From assembly GCA_020744225.1 (NCBI GenBank), contig JAGMWG010000014.1:868001-932000 (forward strand): a stretch of 64,000 nucleotides of DNA, given 5' to 3'. Position numbers and translations under genes: made by a program. The DNA is from Paraphoma chrysanthemicola. Lineage: Eukaryota; Ascomycota; Dothideomycetes; Pleosporales; Phaeosphaeriaceae. Below, one piece after another: positions 10,538 to 20,300 of the stretch (its first letter is position 1; every line of letters starts with the position of its first letter). The notes under the pieces are model-generated. The model was given only the letters and a program-made list of their open reading frames with translations. It was not told the DNA's origin and made no database searches.

Positions 10538-12259
10538 ATGCCCCGCTATTTGCCCCTCCAAGTCCTCCATCAAGCAAGGTCCCTCACCCTCACACGTTCA
10601 CCTTCCCGATTCACACCAGCTTACGTACCGCGAATAAGCGCGTTTTGCATTGGCCGCAGCTTCACTTCTTCTCTCCCCACACAAGCGTTTGCCGCGAAAC
10701 CGCGACTCTTGGACAAATACACCCCAGAACGCCTGCCTGACGCCGCTTGGCCGTATCTCTACAAACAACTGGACAAGATGCCGCACCTCGACGCATACTT
10801 CAAGGAGGTAGATGGCCTACAAGACAAGTTCATTGAGAGGCTGAGGGAGGCTGTCGCGATCCCTAGTATCAGCTCGGAGGATCAGAGGAGACCAGATGTT
10901 GTCAAGGTATGACCGCACGGAGCAGCAAATGCTATTCGAGGCTGACGGTACCTGTAGATGGGCCACTGGCTCGCGGACCAAATCAAAGCGCTTGGTGGTA
11001 CCGTCGAGCTTCGCGAACTCGGAAAGCAGCCTGGCCGCGAGCACCTCGACCTCCCGCCATGCCTTCTCGGAAGACTTGGTGACGATCCCAAGAAGGCAAA
11101 CGTCCTCTTGTATGGTCACTACGATGTACAGCCTGCGCAGAAGTCGGATGGCTGGGCGACCGATCCATTTACGTTGACCATCGATGATAAGGGTCGCATG
11201 TACGGACGAGGCAGCACAGACGACAAGGGTCCCGTTCTTGGATGGTTGAATGCGATCGAGGCGCACCAGAAGGCTGGTCTTGAACTGCCTGTCAATCTGA
11301 TCATGTGCTTCGAGGGCATGGAGGAGAATGGATCAGAGGGTCTGGACGACACCATCCGCGCTGAAGCGAAGAAATTCTTCAAGGACACTGATGTTGTCTG
11401 CATATCAGACAACTACTGGTTGGGCACAGAGAAGCCGTGCCTGACGTATGGCGTTCGTGGGTGCAACTACTACTCCATCGAGATCTCGGGGCCGGGCCAA
11501 GACTTGCATTCTGGTGTCTATGGCGGCATGACCCATGAGCCCATGACCGATCTGGTCCGTGTCATGAACTCCTTCGTCGACCCTGACGGCAAGATCCTCA
11601 TCAAAGGCATCGATGACCTCGTTGCTCCGCTCACTGACGAAGAGGCCGCCTTGTATCCTCCGATTGCATTCACCATGGACGATCTCAAGGAGTCGCTGGG
11701 CGGCGAAGTCTCTATCCATAGCAGCAAGGAGGACGCACTGAAGCACAAGATGCGATACCCCTCCCTCTCGTTGCACGGCATCGAAGGAGCCTTTTATTCG
11801 GAGGGAGCAAAGACTGTCATTCCAGCTCGAGTTGTCGGGAAATTCTCCATCCGCACAGTTCCCAACATGGAGATCGACGAGGTTACCAAGCTCGTGGAGA
11901 AGCACGTCAACGACGAATTCGCGAAGCTGAAATCTAAGAATAAGATGAAGTTCAACATTGTGCACTGCGGCAAGTGGTGGGTTGAGGACCCGAACCACCC
12001 GAACTACACGGCTGCTGCAAAGGCGGTGGAGAGGGTATACGGTGTGAAGCCAGACATGACCAGAGAGGGCGGAAGCATCCCAGTCACGCTTACCTTCCAA
12101 GAGGAACTTGGCAAGAACGTGCTACTATTGCCAATGGGTAGCTCTACTGATGCTGCCCACTCGATCAACGAGAAGCTAGACAAGAGGAACTATATCGAGG
12201 GCACCAAACTGCTAGGTGCCTACTTGCACTACGTTGCAGGTGAGCTCAAGCGCAATTGA
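10538..12259 (+). CDS. M20 metallopeptidase, CNDP2/Dug1-like Cys-Gly dipeptidase
   Basis: Exons 10538-10906 and 10958-12259 (intron 51 bases, branch GCTGAC) give 556 aa. Di-zinc M20 motifs are complete: YGHYDVQPA, GRGSTDDKGP, the catalytic Glu region EGMEENGSEG, SDNYWLG, GQDLHSGVYGG, REGGSIPVTL and the C-terminal DAAHSINEKLD. Family members hydrolyse Cys-Gly and other dipeptides; yeast Dug1 acts in glutathione breakdown in the cytosol. The first 80 residues are not part of the family core: they are rich in Arg, Ser and hydrophobics with almost no acidic residues (HQARSLTLTRSPSRF), like a mitochondrial presequence. A second Met at 10778 (MPHLDAYFKEVDG) coincides with the usual cytosolic start, so two products from one mRNA are possible. 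Confidence 0.92.
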
Positions 12260-12283
12260 GCATCAATGCGTAGGAGAAAATAC

Positions 12284-12289
12284 AATAAA
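12284..12289 (+). promoter_or_regulatory. AATAAA polyadenylation-like signal
   Basis: The hexamer lies 25 bases after the stop codon of the M20 peptidase, where a cleavage and polyadenylation signal would be expected. Single hexamers are weak evidence in fungi. Confidence 0.35.
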
Positions 12290-12502
12290 TACATGACCAA
12301 GAGCACATTAATTGCCGTAAATGCCACTGTACTTTTGATAGTTGTGTTCCTGGACTAATGCCTCGTTCTGAGAGATGGAGTGATGGATGTTGTTAGCACG
12401 TGCCGGAGCGGAAAAACTTAAAAAGTTCACCTTCAAGTCTAAGCTAAGCATGCGCCATCACCACCCACTCCCATTGCGTCTCTCCACACACTCCTCCACA
12501 CA

Positions 12503-13162
12503 ATGTCGACGTGTAAAACCCTCATTCAAATATGTAGCAAGCAACGACAACCTTCCTTTCTGCCCATCACCCAATGCAGGAATGAATCCACCACCCGACG
12601 ACATAGGAAGCTCCTCGCGCTGCCTGAAGCACCCTCATACACACCCGATCGCTCCGCCCCAACACTCGTTTTCAATCCACCGTCGAGTGCGCCAAATGTG
12701 TATCACACGCCACTGAAATTCCTACCCAAGGAAGATAAGCGACGACAGCTCTACTCAGCTGCACTACAATACTCCACCACCTCCGCACATCGCCGACAAG
12801 CCTCACCCATCGCGGCGCCCGGCACACCGCTACACACCCCGTCGCACCTCCCGCCGCGCCCGACTTCTGCGCTACCAGTACCTGTGCGGGCGCCATACGA
12901 GAAAAAGTACCATTTGACCGACAAGGAGATTGAGGAGATTCGGACGCTGAGATCACAAGATCCTTACACGTGGACACGAGTCAAGTTGGCGGAAAAGTTT
13001 GGGTGCAGTCAATTCTTTGTCGGAATGGTGGTCAAGGCAAAGGAAAGGGCGAAAGAGGTGGAGATGGAGCATGCGGAGGCAAGGAGGAAGTGGGGACATA
13101 GGAGACGGGAGGCGCGAGAGGACAGGGACAGGAGGCAGACGTTGTGGGGAAGGGATGCTTAG
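12503..13162 (+). CDS. MRPL20: mitochondrial large-subunit ribosomal protein L20 (mL58)
   Basis: A single exon of 219 aa. The family block (Pfam MRP-L20) is clear: PSYTPDRSAPTLVFNPP near residue 45, YHTPLKFLPKEDKRR, and the C-terminal part YEKKYHLTDKEIEEIR, RSQDPYTWTRVKLAEKFGCS and FVGMVVKAKERAKE. The protein ends in a long basic helix rich in Arg and Glu. The N-terminus (TLIQICSKQRQPSFLP) is basic and fits a mitochondrial presequence. It is a structural part of the mitoribosome. The next gene is convergent, with stop codons about 240 bases apart. Confidence 0.92.
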   Translation: MSTCKTLIQICSKQRQPSFLPITQCRNESTTRRHRKLLALPEAPSYTPDRSAPTLVFNPPSSAPNVYHTPLKFLPKEDKRRQLYSAALQYSTTSAHRRQASPIAAPGTPLHTPSHLPPRPTSALPVPVRAPYEKKYHLTDKEIEEIRTLRSQDPYTWTRVKLAEKFGCSQFFVGMVVKAKERAKEVEMEHAEARRKWGHRRREAREDRDRRQTLWGRDA

Positions 13163-13400
13163 AGACTGTGGAAGAGAGTTGCCGAGAAAGGAGCCTTCAG
13201 CCCTGGGAAGAATGTGTATAGACATGACTGGCTGCACGGTGTACGATACTGAATGGTCAAGCAAAGGCCTGCTGACCATTTCATTGCATATCTTGGAGCA
13301 AAAGGATCTTATGGACATGGAAGTTGTATGTAACCCTCATGATGCCTAAGACTCAGCACAATTGTGTGCAAAACATCGAATTTTTGCGGATTCTCCATCA

Positions 13401-14491
13401 TCACTTTTCCTGCGCCTCTTCCACGTCTATGCCAACCTGCGTCACCCTAAACACAAATCCTTCGTTGTCTCTCACGCCCACACCCACCTTGAAACATTCG
13501 AAGCGTCCATTCTGCACGACTTCCCATCTCTGGGCTTTCTCGGCCTCGGCCTCCTCGACACTGATCGCTGGCGCGAATTTGAGCACCTCCACTCGCCTGA
13601 CTGCCAGCCTTGTAACCGTCAGGCCCTGAGGCCAGGACATGGGCAAAGCAGGGCGAAAAGATGATGGTGACGTGGATTGACAAGTCAAAATCATTGCGCA
13701 AGAAAGAAGTGTGCTCAGTTGCTGAAGCGTACTAGCCAGGTTGGTGGACGCCGTTGCAAGTGCCGTGTTTGATGTCGCTATAGGGTCTGGAGGTTGAGAA
13801 TTTCGGATAGACCAAACAAATGCATCAATGTCGTCCATTATGATCGAATGAATGCGTCGATGTATGCTCTTGTGTCTTGACTTGTCGAAGAGGTGGTCGG
13901 GCAACGTGCGTAGTGTGGTAAGTAAAGAAGACCATGACTGCGGGCGGAAGATGTGAACATGAAGCAAGCTTCTTGCTACCATCGATCGAATGTCGGACTT
14001 CGTTGCTTCGTCATTGTCTGCGCCAATCTTGGACACGATAAGTTGGAGCAATGTTTGGGCTAGACGTGGGACGCTGAAATGGTGGAGAGGATCGAAGAGG
14101 ACAACCGCGGCTTCGTGTCCTCCAAGTGAAACAGCAGAAGAGAACTCCCTTGAGAGAGTAGCGTGGGCGATGATCAAGTACAGCAGTGAGGTTTTGCCAG
14201 CGCCAGAAGGGTGATATGCTGATGGCGACGAGACGAGCTCGATGATGGGCGGTGTAGCGTTTGAAAAAAGTTTATCGAGAACTGTAATGTTGAATGAAGA
14301 GCGTGATTGTAGACTGTGATCGGCTTCGCTGGAGGTTGTTGGTCAACGAGTGTCGGTAGTACAGCGCTCGTGACGAAGAGAAGGGGTCATGACTCGCGCA
14401 AGATCGTACTCAGCTTGGTTATAATGAACATGGACGTACCTGTCTTGGGTAGATAATTCCAATGTGCGAAGGGATTCAAGGAGCTAGTCAT
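13401..14491 (-). CDS. xrcc2: XRCC2-like RAD51 paralogue
   Basis: Best model: exon 1 14491-14440 (MTSSLNPFAHWNYLPKT), intron 14439-14282 (158 bases, donor GTACGT, acceptor TTACAG, phase 1), exon 2 14281-13401, 310 aa. The exon 1 boundary is less certain than the rest. Walker A appears as PSGAGKTSLLYL and the Walker B-like strand as AAVVLFDPLHHF. The signature IMDDIDAFVWSIR corresponds to the XRCC2 block that lies about 60 residues further on. RAD51 paralogues of this type assist homologous recombination, binding ATP through the RecA fold. The gene is divergent from SOM1, with only 179 bases between the two start codons. Confidence 0.82.
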
Positions 14492-14670
14492 TGTCAATTT
14501 TGTTCAATTCGGGTGTATGATCACCAACCGAGCTCAAATCCTCAACCTCGACTTCTGCCATCAACTTCTCACCCAACCTCCTCGCTCCTTCTACACTCAT
14601 TCTTGTCTGATCCGAATTATCTCATTTTTCATCCAGAATCCACCGTCTCACATCAAAGAGCGGTGTTACA
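14492..14670. promoter_or_regulatory. 179-base divergent promoter, xrcc2 / SOM1
   Basis: The two start codons point away from each other across this stretch, so both promoters and both 5' leaders must fit here or overlap. It is C/T-rich on the plus strand towards SOM1. I see no clear TATA box. Confidence 0.6.
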
Positions 14671-15034
14671 ATGTCACCCCCAGTGGCCACACACCACTTG
14701 TCCGAACTCGAGTCGCAAGTCAACGTACTACCAAATGGGAAAGCGCGGAAGCCGCCCGTAAAATTGCTCGACTGTCCTTTGAAAGAACTTGTACAGTACA
14801 AATGCAATGTTGTCGTTCCAGAGAAAAAAGGCGAGCAACCCACAGTCGTATGCGAGCCGGTGGTAAGATTGATGAGGATGTAAGTGGTGTCATTAGTCGT
14901 GGCAATGAAGTCGAGCGCGGGTCTTGGCATGGGCTAACAACAATGGCAGGTGCGAAGGAGGCTTGAATGTGGAAACAACGGCCTGGGAGAGATGGAAAGC
15001 GAGACAAGAGATCAAAGCAAACAGTGTTAGGTAA
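14671..15034 (+). CDS. SOM1: Som1, subunit of the mitochondrial inner-membrane peptidase complex
   Basis: Exons 14671-14879 and 14950-15034 give 97 aa. The 70-base intron has donor GTAAGT, branch GGCTAAC and acceptor CAG. The protein starts MSPPVATHHLSELES and has LPNGKARKPPVKLLDCPL, then ELVQYKCNVVVPE, VVCEPVVRLMRMCEGG and NVETTAWERWKA. This spaced cysteine pattern and the VRLxRxCxxGLxVETTAWE ending are those of Pezizomycotina Som1, which works with the Imp1/Imp2 signal peptidase in the inner membrane. The opposite strand has a decoy ORF (14622-14930) that imitates a secreted cysteine protein. Confidence 0.9.
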
Positions 15035-15437
15035 AGCACGGGTGGCTCATCCGCTGCACACATTAAAATGAGAAGCACGAAGCTGTTCGCTCGACGAGCC
15101 TGATGCACATAGCAACGCATCGTGTCACAAGAGTAAGGCCATTAGGTCAAAGTCCCTAACGGGAATGAATTAGTGCTCCAATTGGATGTCACGAATGTGG
15201 GACGTGATTCGCGGTGGATCAACTTGAGGAATGAAACGCCGAAATGCGATAAGAATAATGCGTTTTTGTGATTCTTGCTGTGCCTGATCAGACAGCTATA
15301 ATACAACTCTGAAGAGAGCAGCTGACGCCTTCAAATGCTCAATGATACGGTTTCCCAAGCGAAAATGCAAACACCCCGACGCCTCGCTACCAAAATGCTG
15401 TACAAAATTTGAATCGGAATCGCCTTGGCCACGGATT
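15035..15437. other. convergent intergenic between SOM1 and TAF8
   Basis: Two 3' ends face each other here. The stretch is AT-richer than its neighbours and holds no ORF or RNA that I can support. Confidence 0.6.
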
Positions 15438-16552
15438 TTATGCGCCCCTTGCAGCTTTTCGCCAGTACTGCTGCTCGTAGTTGACGTGTACCCCCTCCTC
15501 CAAATTCACCTTTCGGTCTATCGTTACTTGTGTAGGCCGTGCTCTCGAGTCGAGCACTGCATCCCAGTCTGCTTCTTCTTCTGCCTCACGGGCTTGCCGT
15601 TGCTCCTCGTCCTTGTCATTCTGCTTTTCGTCGCCCAAAAGGTCTGTCATGGCTTCTTGCCAAAGCCTGTCGCTTTCTTTCATCCGTCGACTTCGTTTCC
15701 GCTTGCCGACATTTTGCTTTTGCACGCCTGCTTTCTGTGCTGCCATCAACTTCCGGAGGCTCTGCTCAGCCAATATGCCCTCCTCGGTGGCCTTTTCTCG
15801 GATCTTCCGTGGGTCATTTTCGCGCTTGGTGAAAACGGGCGTGGCGGTGTATGTGTGTTTCGATGGAAATGGTGGGAAGTGCGATGGGATGTATGGGCGT
15901 GCCTCTTTGTCTGCCTTCCCAGATAGATCGGGGCCCAATAAGATCTCGGTGTCTGGCGGGGGTGCTTCTGGAGGCGCAGGAGGGTCAAAGTGTGGTTGCA
16001 ATAATGATGGAGGAACGTCGCCCGTGTCAAAGTGCTGTTCTAGTGGTCCTGAGCCGCGCAGGCCCGACGAAGCCAAGGCGTATACCCAATCGTGGGCAAC
16101 CGTGTCAGTCCGGCGCGCGCTGCCCATGGACTTGCGCACTTGCGCCAAGAAGTTGGTCATGTCTACGCATGATTAGCTCATGTATCACTGTGTTCTGCAT
16201 TTGCGCGCTGGACGCGCGCTGGCGATGCCGTACAAGAATCAACCAGGCTCCGAAACTCCTCCAGAGCGTCTGGCCGCGCGCTCTCGAAGCCGATGCCCTT
16301 GCATTGTATCGCGATTGCGCGCCGCAATTGCTGGTCAAAGAACTCTTTGCAGTCGCCAAAGTCGCCAATTTCCGCGCTGATGGGGTCGACGATGTGCTGA
16401 ACGGGCTGTGTACGGTGGAGTTGGTGCGTGACCCTGCGCTTCTTGGGATGCGGCTGTCCATAGCTCGCAACGCCGTCAGCAGCGTGCGCCCTCTTCATGC
16501 CTGCGACTGCGCCCAGACTGCTGGCGCTGCGTGGGTAGATGATGCCGGGCAT
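15438..16552 (-). CDS. TAF8: TFIID subunit 8 (TAF8): histone fold plus TAF8 C-terminal domain
   Basis: Exons 16552-16234 and 16162-15438 flank a 71-base intron (donor GTACGG, branch GCTAAT, acceptor TAG); splicing gives 347 aa across the join SLVDSY/MTNFLAQVRKSM. The N-terminal part has the bromodomain-associated histone fold (RRAIAIQCKGIGFESARPDA, helix continuing through FLAQVRKSMGSARRT). The middle has the TAF8_C signature RPYIPSHFPPFPSKHTY followed by TPVFTKRENDPRKIREKATE, and the C-terminus is charged. TAF8 pairs with TAF10 in TFIID and sits in the nucleus; the patch PKKRRV near residue 36 fits a nuclear localisation signal. It is divergent from COX9. Confidence 0.92.
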
Positions 16553-16938
16553 AGGCTGTTCGTAGGCGCGAGACGGGTAGGTTGGCGGCGTTATTGTGCG
16601 TCTGTGGAGTTGGGCGAGCGGCGGTAGGTGAGAGGTTGTGGCGGGGCAGAAATTCGCAGCAGCAGCGGGACCATATCCTCGCGATCGAGCCAGACGGGTA
16701 GGCGTGCGGCGCGGCTAAAGGCGGTGCTGTCCCTTTCACTCGCGTGCTGTCATTGTCTTTGAGGTCGAAGCTGCCAGGCCGCAAGCCGCGGACGCTCGGA
16801 CCTCACGAAAACGCCAAGGCCAAGGTCACTCCACCAGCCGGAACGTCAACTTCAATTCATCGGTCGACCACCTTCACCAGCTCCCGCACCCCGCATACGT
16901 ACCCACAAACCCTCCAACCCCCGAAAGCCAATCCCACA
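16553..16938. promoter_or_regulatory. divergent promoter region, TAF8 / COX9
   Basis: 386 bases between the two start codons. The part next to COX9 is rich in CCA/CAC on the plus strand, as is common in fungal 5' leaders. No gene is visible. Confidence 0.6.
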
Positions 16939-17368
16939 ATGGCCATCAAACCGATTACTGGCGTATGTGCAGCCATTGAGCGCGCCGGGCGCCCGCAGAC
17001 GGAGGCTAACTGCTGAGAAATAGATGCTCCGACGACAGGTCGTTCTTGACCTTTCAGTCGCCATGGGTGCGTTACCTGCCCGCGCATATTCACCACTTTC
17101 CGAGCTTGCTTGGAGATTGTTCTCGCTTCGCGACCTGGGTGTACAGCTACGCTAACACGGTCCATAGGTCTTGGTCTCACTTCCGGATACGCCTGGTGGT
17201 ACGGTACGTGAACAATAAGCTTGCAATTCGCCCGCAACTGCCACAATCCAACCATTCAAAGCGGCCCACTCATATCTCCAAGGTTACCACGTGCCCGCAG
17301 TCCGCCACCGCGACGCATTCTACCAAAAGCTCGAGGATGACCGTGCTGCTGCTCTTGGTCAGAAATAG
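16939..17368 (+). CDS. COX9: cytochrome c oxidase subunit VIIa (Cox9)
   Basis: Four small exons, 16939-16962, 17024-17066, 17168-17203 and 17283-17368, give a 62-aa protein; no exon is long enough to stand out as an ORF. Introns of 61, 101 and 79 bases have donors GTATGT, GTGCGT and GTACGT, with CTAAC branches in the first two. The protein reads MAIKPITG, MLRRQVVLDLSVAMG, LGLTSGYAWWYG and YHVPAVRHRDAFYQKLEDD. This is the Cox9 pattern: a short matrix N-terminus, one membrane helix with the WW pair, then an intermembrane-space tail; yeast Cox9 is of similar size. It is a subunit of complex IV in the inner membrane. Confidence 0.94.
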
Positions 17369-20300
17369 GGAGGACAACGCTTCGAAATACCGTTTCCTTT
17401 GTTTCGAGAACCATGGGAGCATAGACTAGGGCATGAGTCGCGGACCAAATGTATCATAGGTGGAGTGGTTCCTCGGCAGCACATCAATTCAAGTCGAATA
17501 GACCTGCAAACCCATGTCTACTCATGCCATGTTTTTATTCAAATGGCGTCTTCTCTATACTTGCAAATGCCGCCAGGTATCAAGTATCTCTGGTAACTTG
17601 CAGCGTTACCCTACGCCTCTCACAGTCTCATCGAATCTGGATCGCACGCTGCAGCTGAATTTCCGTAGAAATCTTTATCTGAATCTTCCCTGTCAAAATT
17701 TGAATGATCTAACACAAATCTGAAATCTACACTTGGATCGGAATAACAATGAGCGATGACAACGCAACTCGGCGCGGCAATCTGGCGGAACAGTGGCCAT
17801 GCTCGTGGCAAGAAGACCATGCTGCATTGCCAACTGAGAGTTAAGGATGTCGCGATATCGCGCCGTCTCATCATCGCGGCTTCTCAAAGCCATCGTTCTT
17901 CCTACTCAGGAGCTTCGCATCGACGCCGTTCAAACCATCCTCACTGAGCTTCGTCTTTCAACAGTTCGACGACATTATCAGCGTCGAGCTTATACCAAAT
18001 TTTAGTGCTCTGCATCAGCGACAATCACGCGGGAAAGGAAATCGAGCATTGTAACGGGCGGGCTAGGGCTGCACAACCACTACTGAATCTGAATGGCTCC
18101 TACCCGTCACCTTTGCTATCATCCAGGCGCGCAGCGAGTGTGCGATGTGGGATGACCAGGCCGTCTTAGAGCTTGCTGACATGTTTTAACCCCGTCCCAA
18201 AAAACCGCATCTCGGCAATACCGCCAAAGACAGTTCTATATTTCCGTTGCAAGTTCTACTACAATTCTGCCCTACATGATTAGCTCTTCCCATTTTCGCA
18301 ACTCCACGAATCCATTAAGGCTCGCTATCACAATATCCACAACTAGTAACACTCTATTCTGTTCTTAGGTAGCCCATTCTCATTCCAAGAGACGCACAAG
18401 CTTGCCGGCCTACTCGTTAGAGAAGAGCATCATGGGGAGCCTAACGATAGAGAGCAATCCGAGGACATTAGTAGACACAGACTAGTAGCGTGCTTTACCG
18501 CAACGCTGCACTCAACGTGGAGTACTGATATCTGACTGTTAGCCAGGAATCAATAGAGCTTCAGGACATCTCGCCAATATTTTATACGATAACGAGCATT
18601 GAGACTAATCAGAACAAAAAGTACTAACAGTCGGAAAGCGTACTTGTAACTATTCACCTAGTCTAGCAATATCATTCGGGCTAACTCTGTCCGTTGACTG
18701 TCGAGCAAAACCACTCAAGTCCAAGAGCCTAATAGCAGTACTGCACTTTTTACTTCTGATGGAACACCTCCCAAGGCCTCTATGCACGCCTCCTACTGGA
18801 TCTAAAGCTTTGTGAAGTATTGAGGATCTCTGAGATATTTCAAATGAGGCTATGATTGCTGCCCTAGTGGCGCTTGAGAATATCCGCGTTTCTCTTAAAA
18901 CAAATTGCAGATGTAGAGTACATATTGACTCAGTGGAGAAGTGAAGGCGTAATATAGGCATCTCTAAGCTAGCTATCAAGTGAATTCGCGACTAGCTCAC
19001 CAGACTTGAAAGATATCATAGGCCATGCTATACGAAAACAATTTCGCATCATAAACGTTGAGTCTAGCACGCTTAAGGACCATTTACTAATAATGTTTTA
19101 TGCTTGCATTGAATTCTACTAGTTGAATGGACCATGTACTTCCATAGAGAATCATTACACTAGAGCATTGATTACAATGGTTAGTGAGGACATGGTGAAG
19201 TGTTACTTGAAGCGGATATACCGCATGACATACAGTGGAAGCAATACCGACGGCAATATGACTGCCGAGATACAGGTAATCCTCGCGCGGCTGGACCGAC
19301 ACATAAGAAAGCTTTTTTTTGCACTGTACGAGCCAAGTCCTCACTGTCGCTCTCTGGTTACTGCAATGGGGTGAAAAGATGGTCGATTTTACACAAGCAT
19401 TGCAGGTGTCAACGCGTAGTGGAGAAGTCGACGTATCTTTCTGAAACCAGACATCCTCCCAGCCTGGGCCAATTATCGAGATCTAGCACGTATGATGAAC
19501 GACTAGGGGCAAGAAACAGGGAGGTCTTGGTGCGGCTCGCAAGGTCGTTTTCCTCTAACAAAGAAGAAAGTCGCGATTGGATTGTAAGCCTGATGCAGCT
19601 GCATTCGAGGACAATATTGAAGAGCATGTAGGACCAATCAGTAGACTTCAAGCTGGATAGTATCAGATTATACATTCCGAGGTGCAGGTGTTGCAGTGCA
19701 GAATAACGTGTAACTATGTTCTTGTACCCCAAATGCTTTTCGATAGTAAGTATTCATCTTTAGAATGTCCGTCTTGAGGAGATGTATCGTCGAGCTGCCA
19801 CGGGCGATCTCACACACTTGGCTATGAAAAATGGCCTAGCGCTCAAGCTTGGATGTTTGGTGGTCAAATCGCAGGCGCCACTTTGGGTCTTGTGACGCGT
19901 GCATCGACACACGCATCGATTCTCGATTCATGATACTCGTTGTTATTTGGAGACTTCACTCGCTTGTTGGACAAAAGTGCGGCATTGTCTCGCTAACGAT
20001 ACGCAGCTGAGCAATTGGGCATACCACGTGGCTTCGTATTACACCCTAGGCCAGAACGTACCAAGATTGTCGTGACGACCACGTCAAGCAGAAGTATTGT
20101 TTAGAACCGTTCCCAACTTATCTATCCTCAATTAGTAAGAGGTCTACCTTTTCATTCAAGCTGTATCCTTATATGTCTCGAAACGTTTCAAGTAGGGCAG
20201 CGGCTTCTAGACAGACGTGTGGAGCGCTAGAAGTAGAAAGAGATCAAAGAGAAAGATAGTGTGAGAGCGTGCGCAGCCATAGGACGTTTCGTATCACGTT

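Noticed and set aside
14622..14930. 102-codon minus ORF resembling a small secreted Cys protein with N-glycosylation sites
   Set aside because: It is the antisense of SOM1, whose spliced product matches its family to the last block. The minus ORF has no signal peptide and is preceded by a stop.
15481..16176. 231-codon Ser/Cys-rich plus ORF
   Set aside because: Antisense of TAF8, whose C-terminal domain is well recognised on the minus strand.
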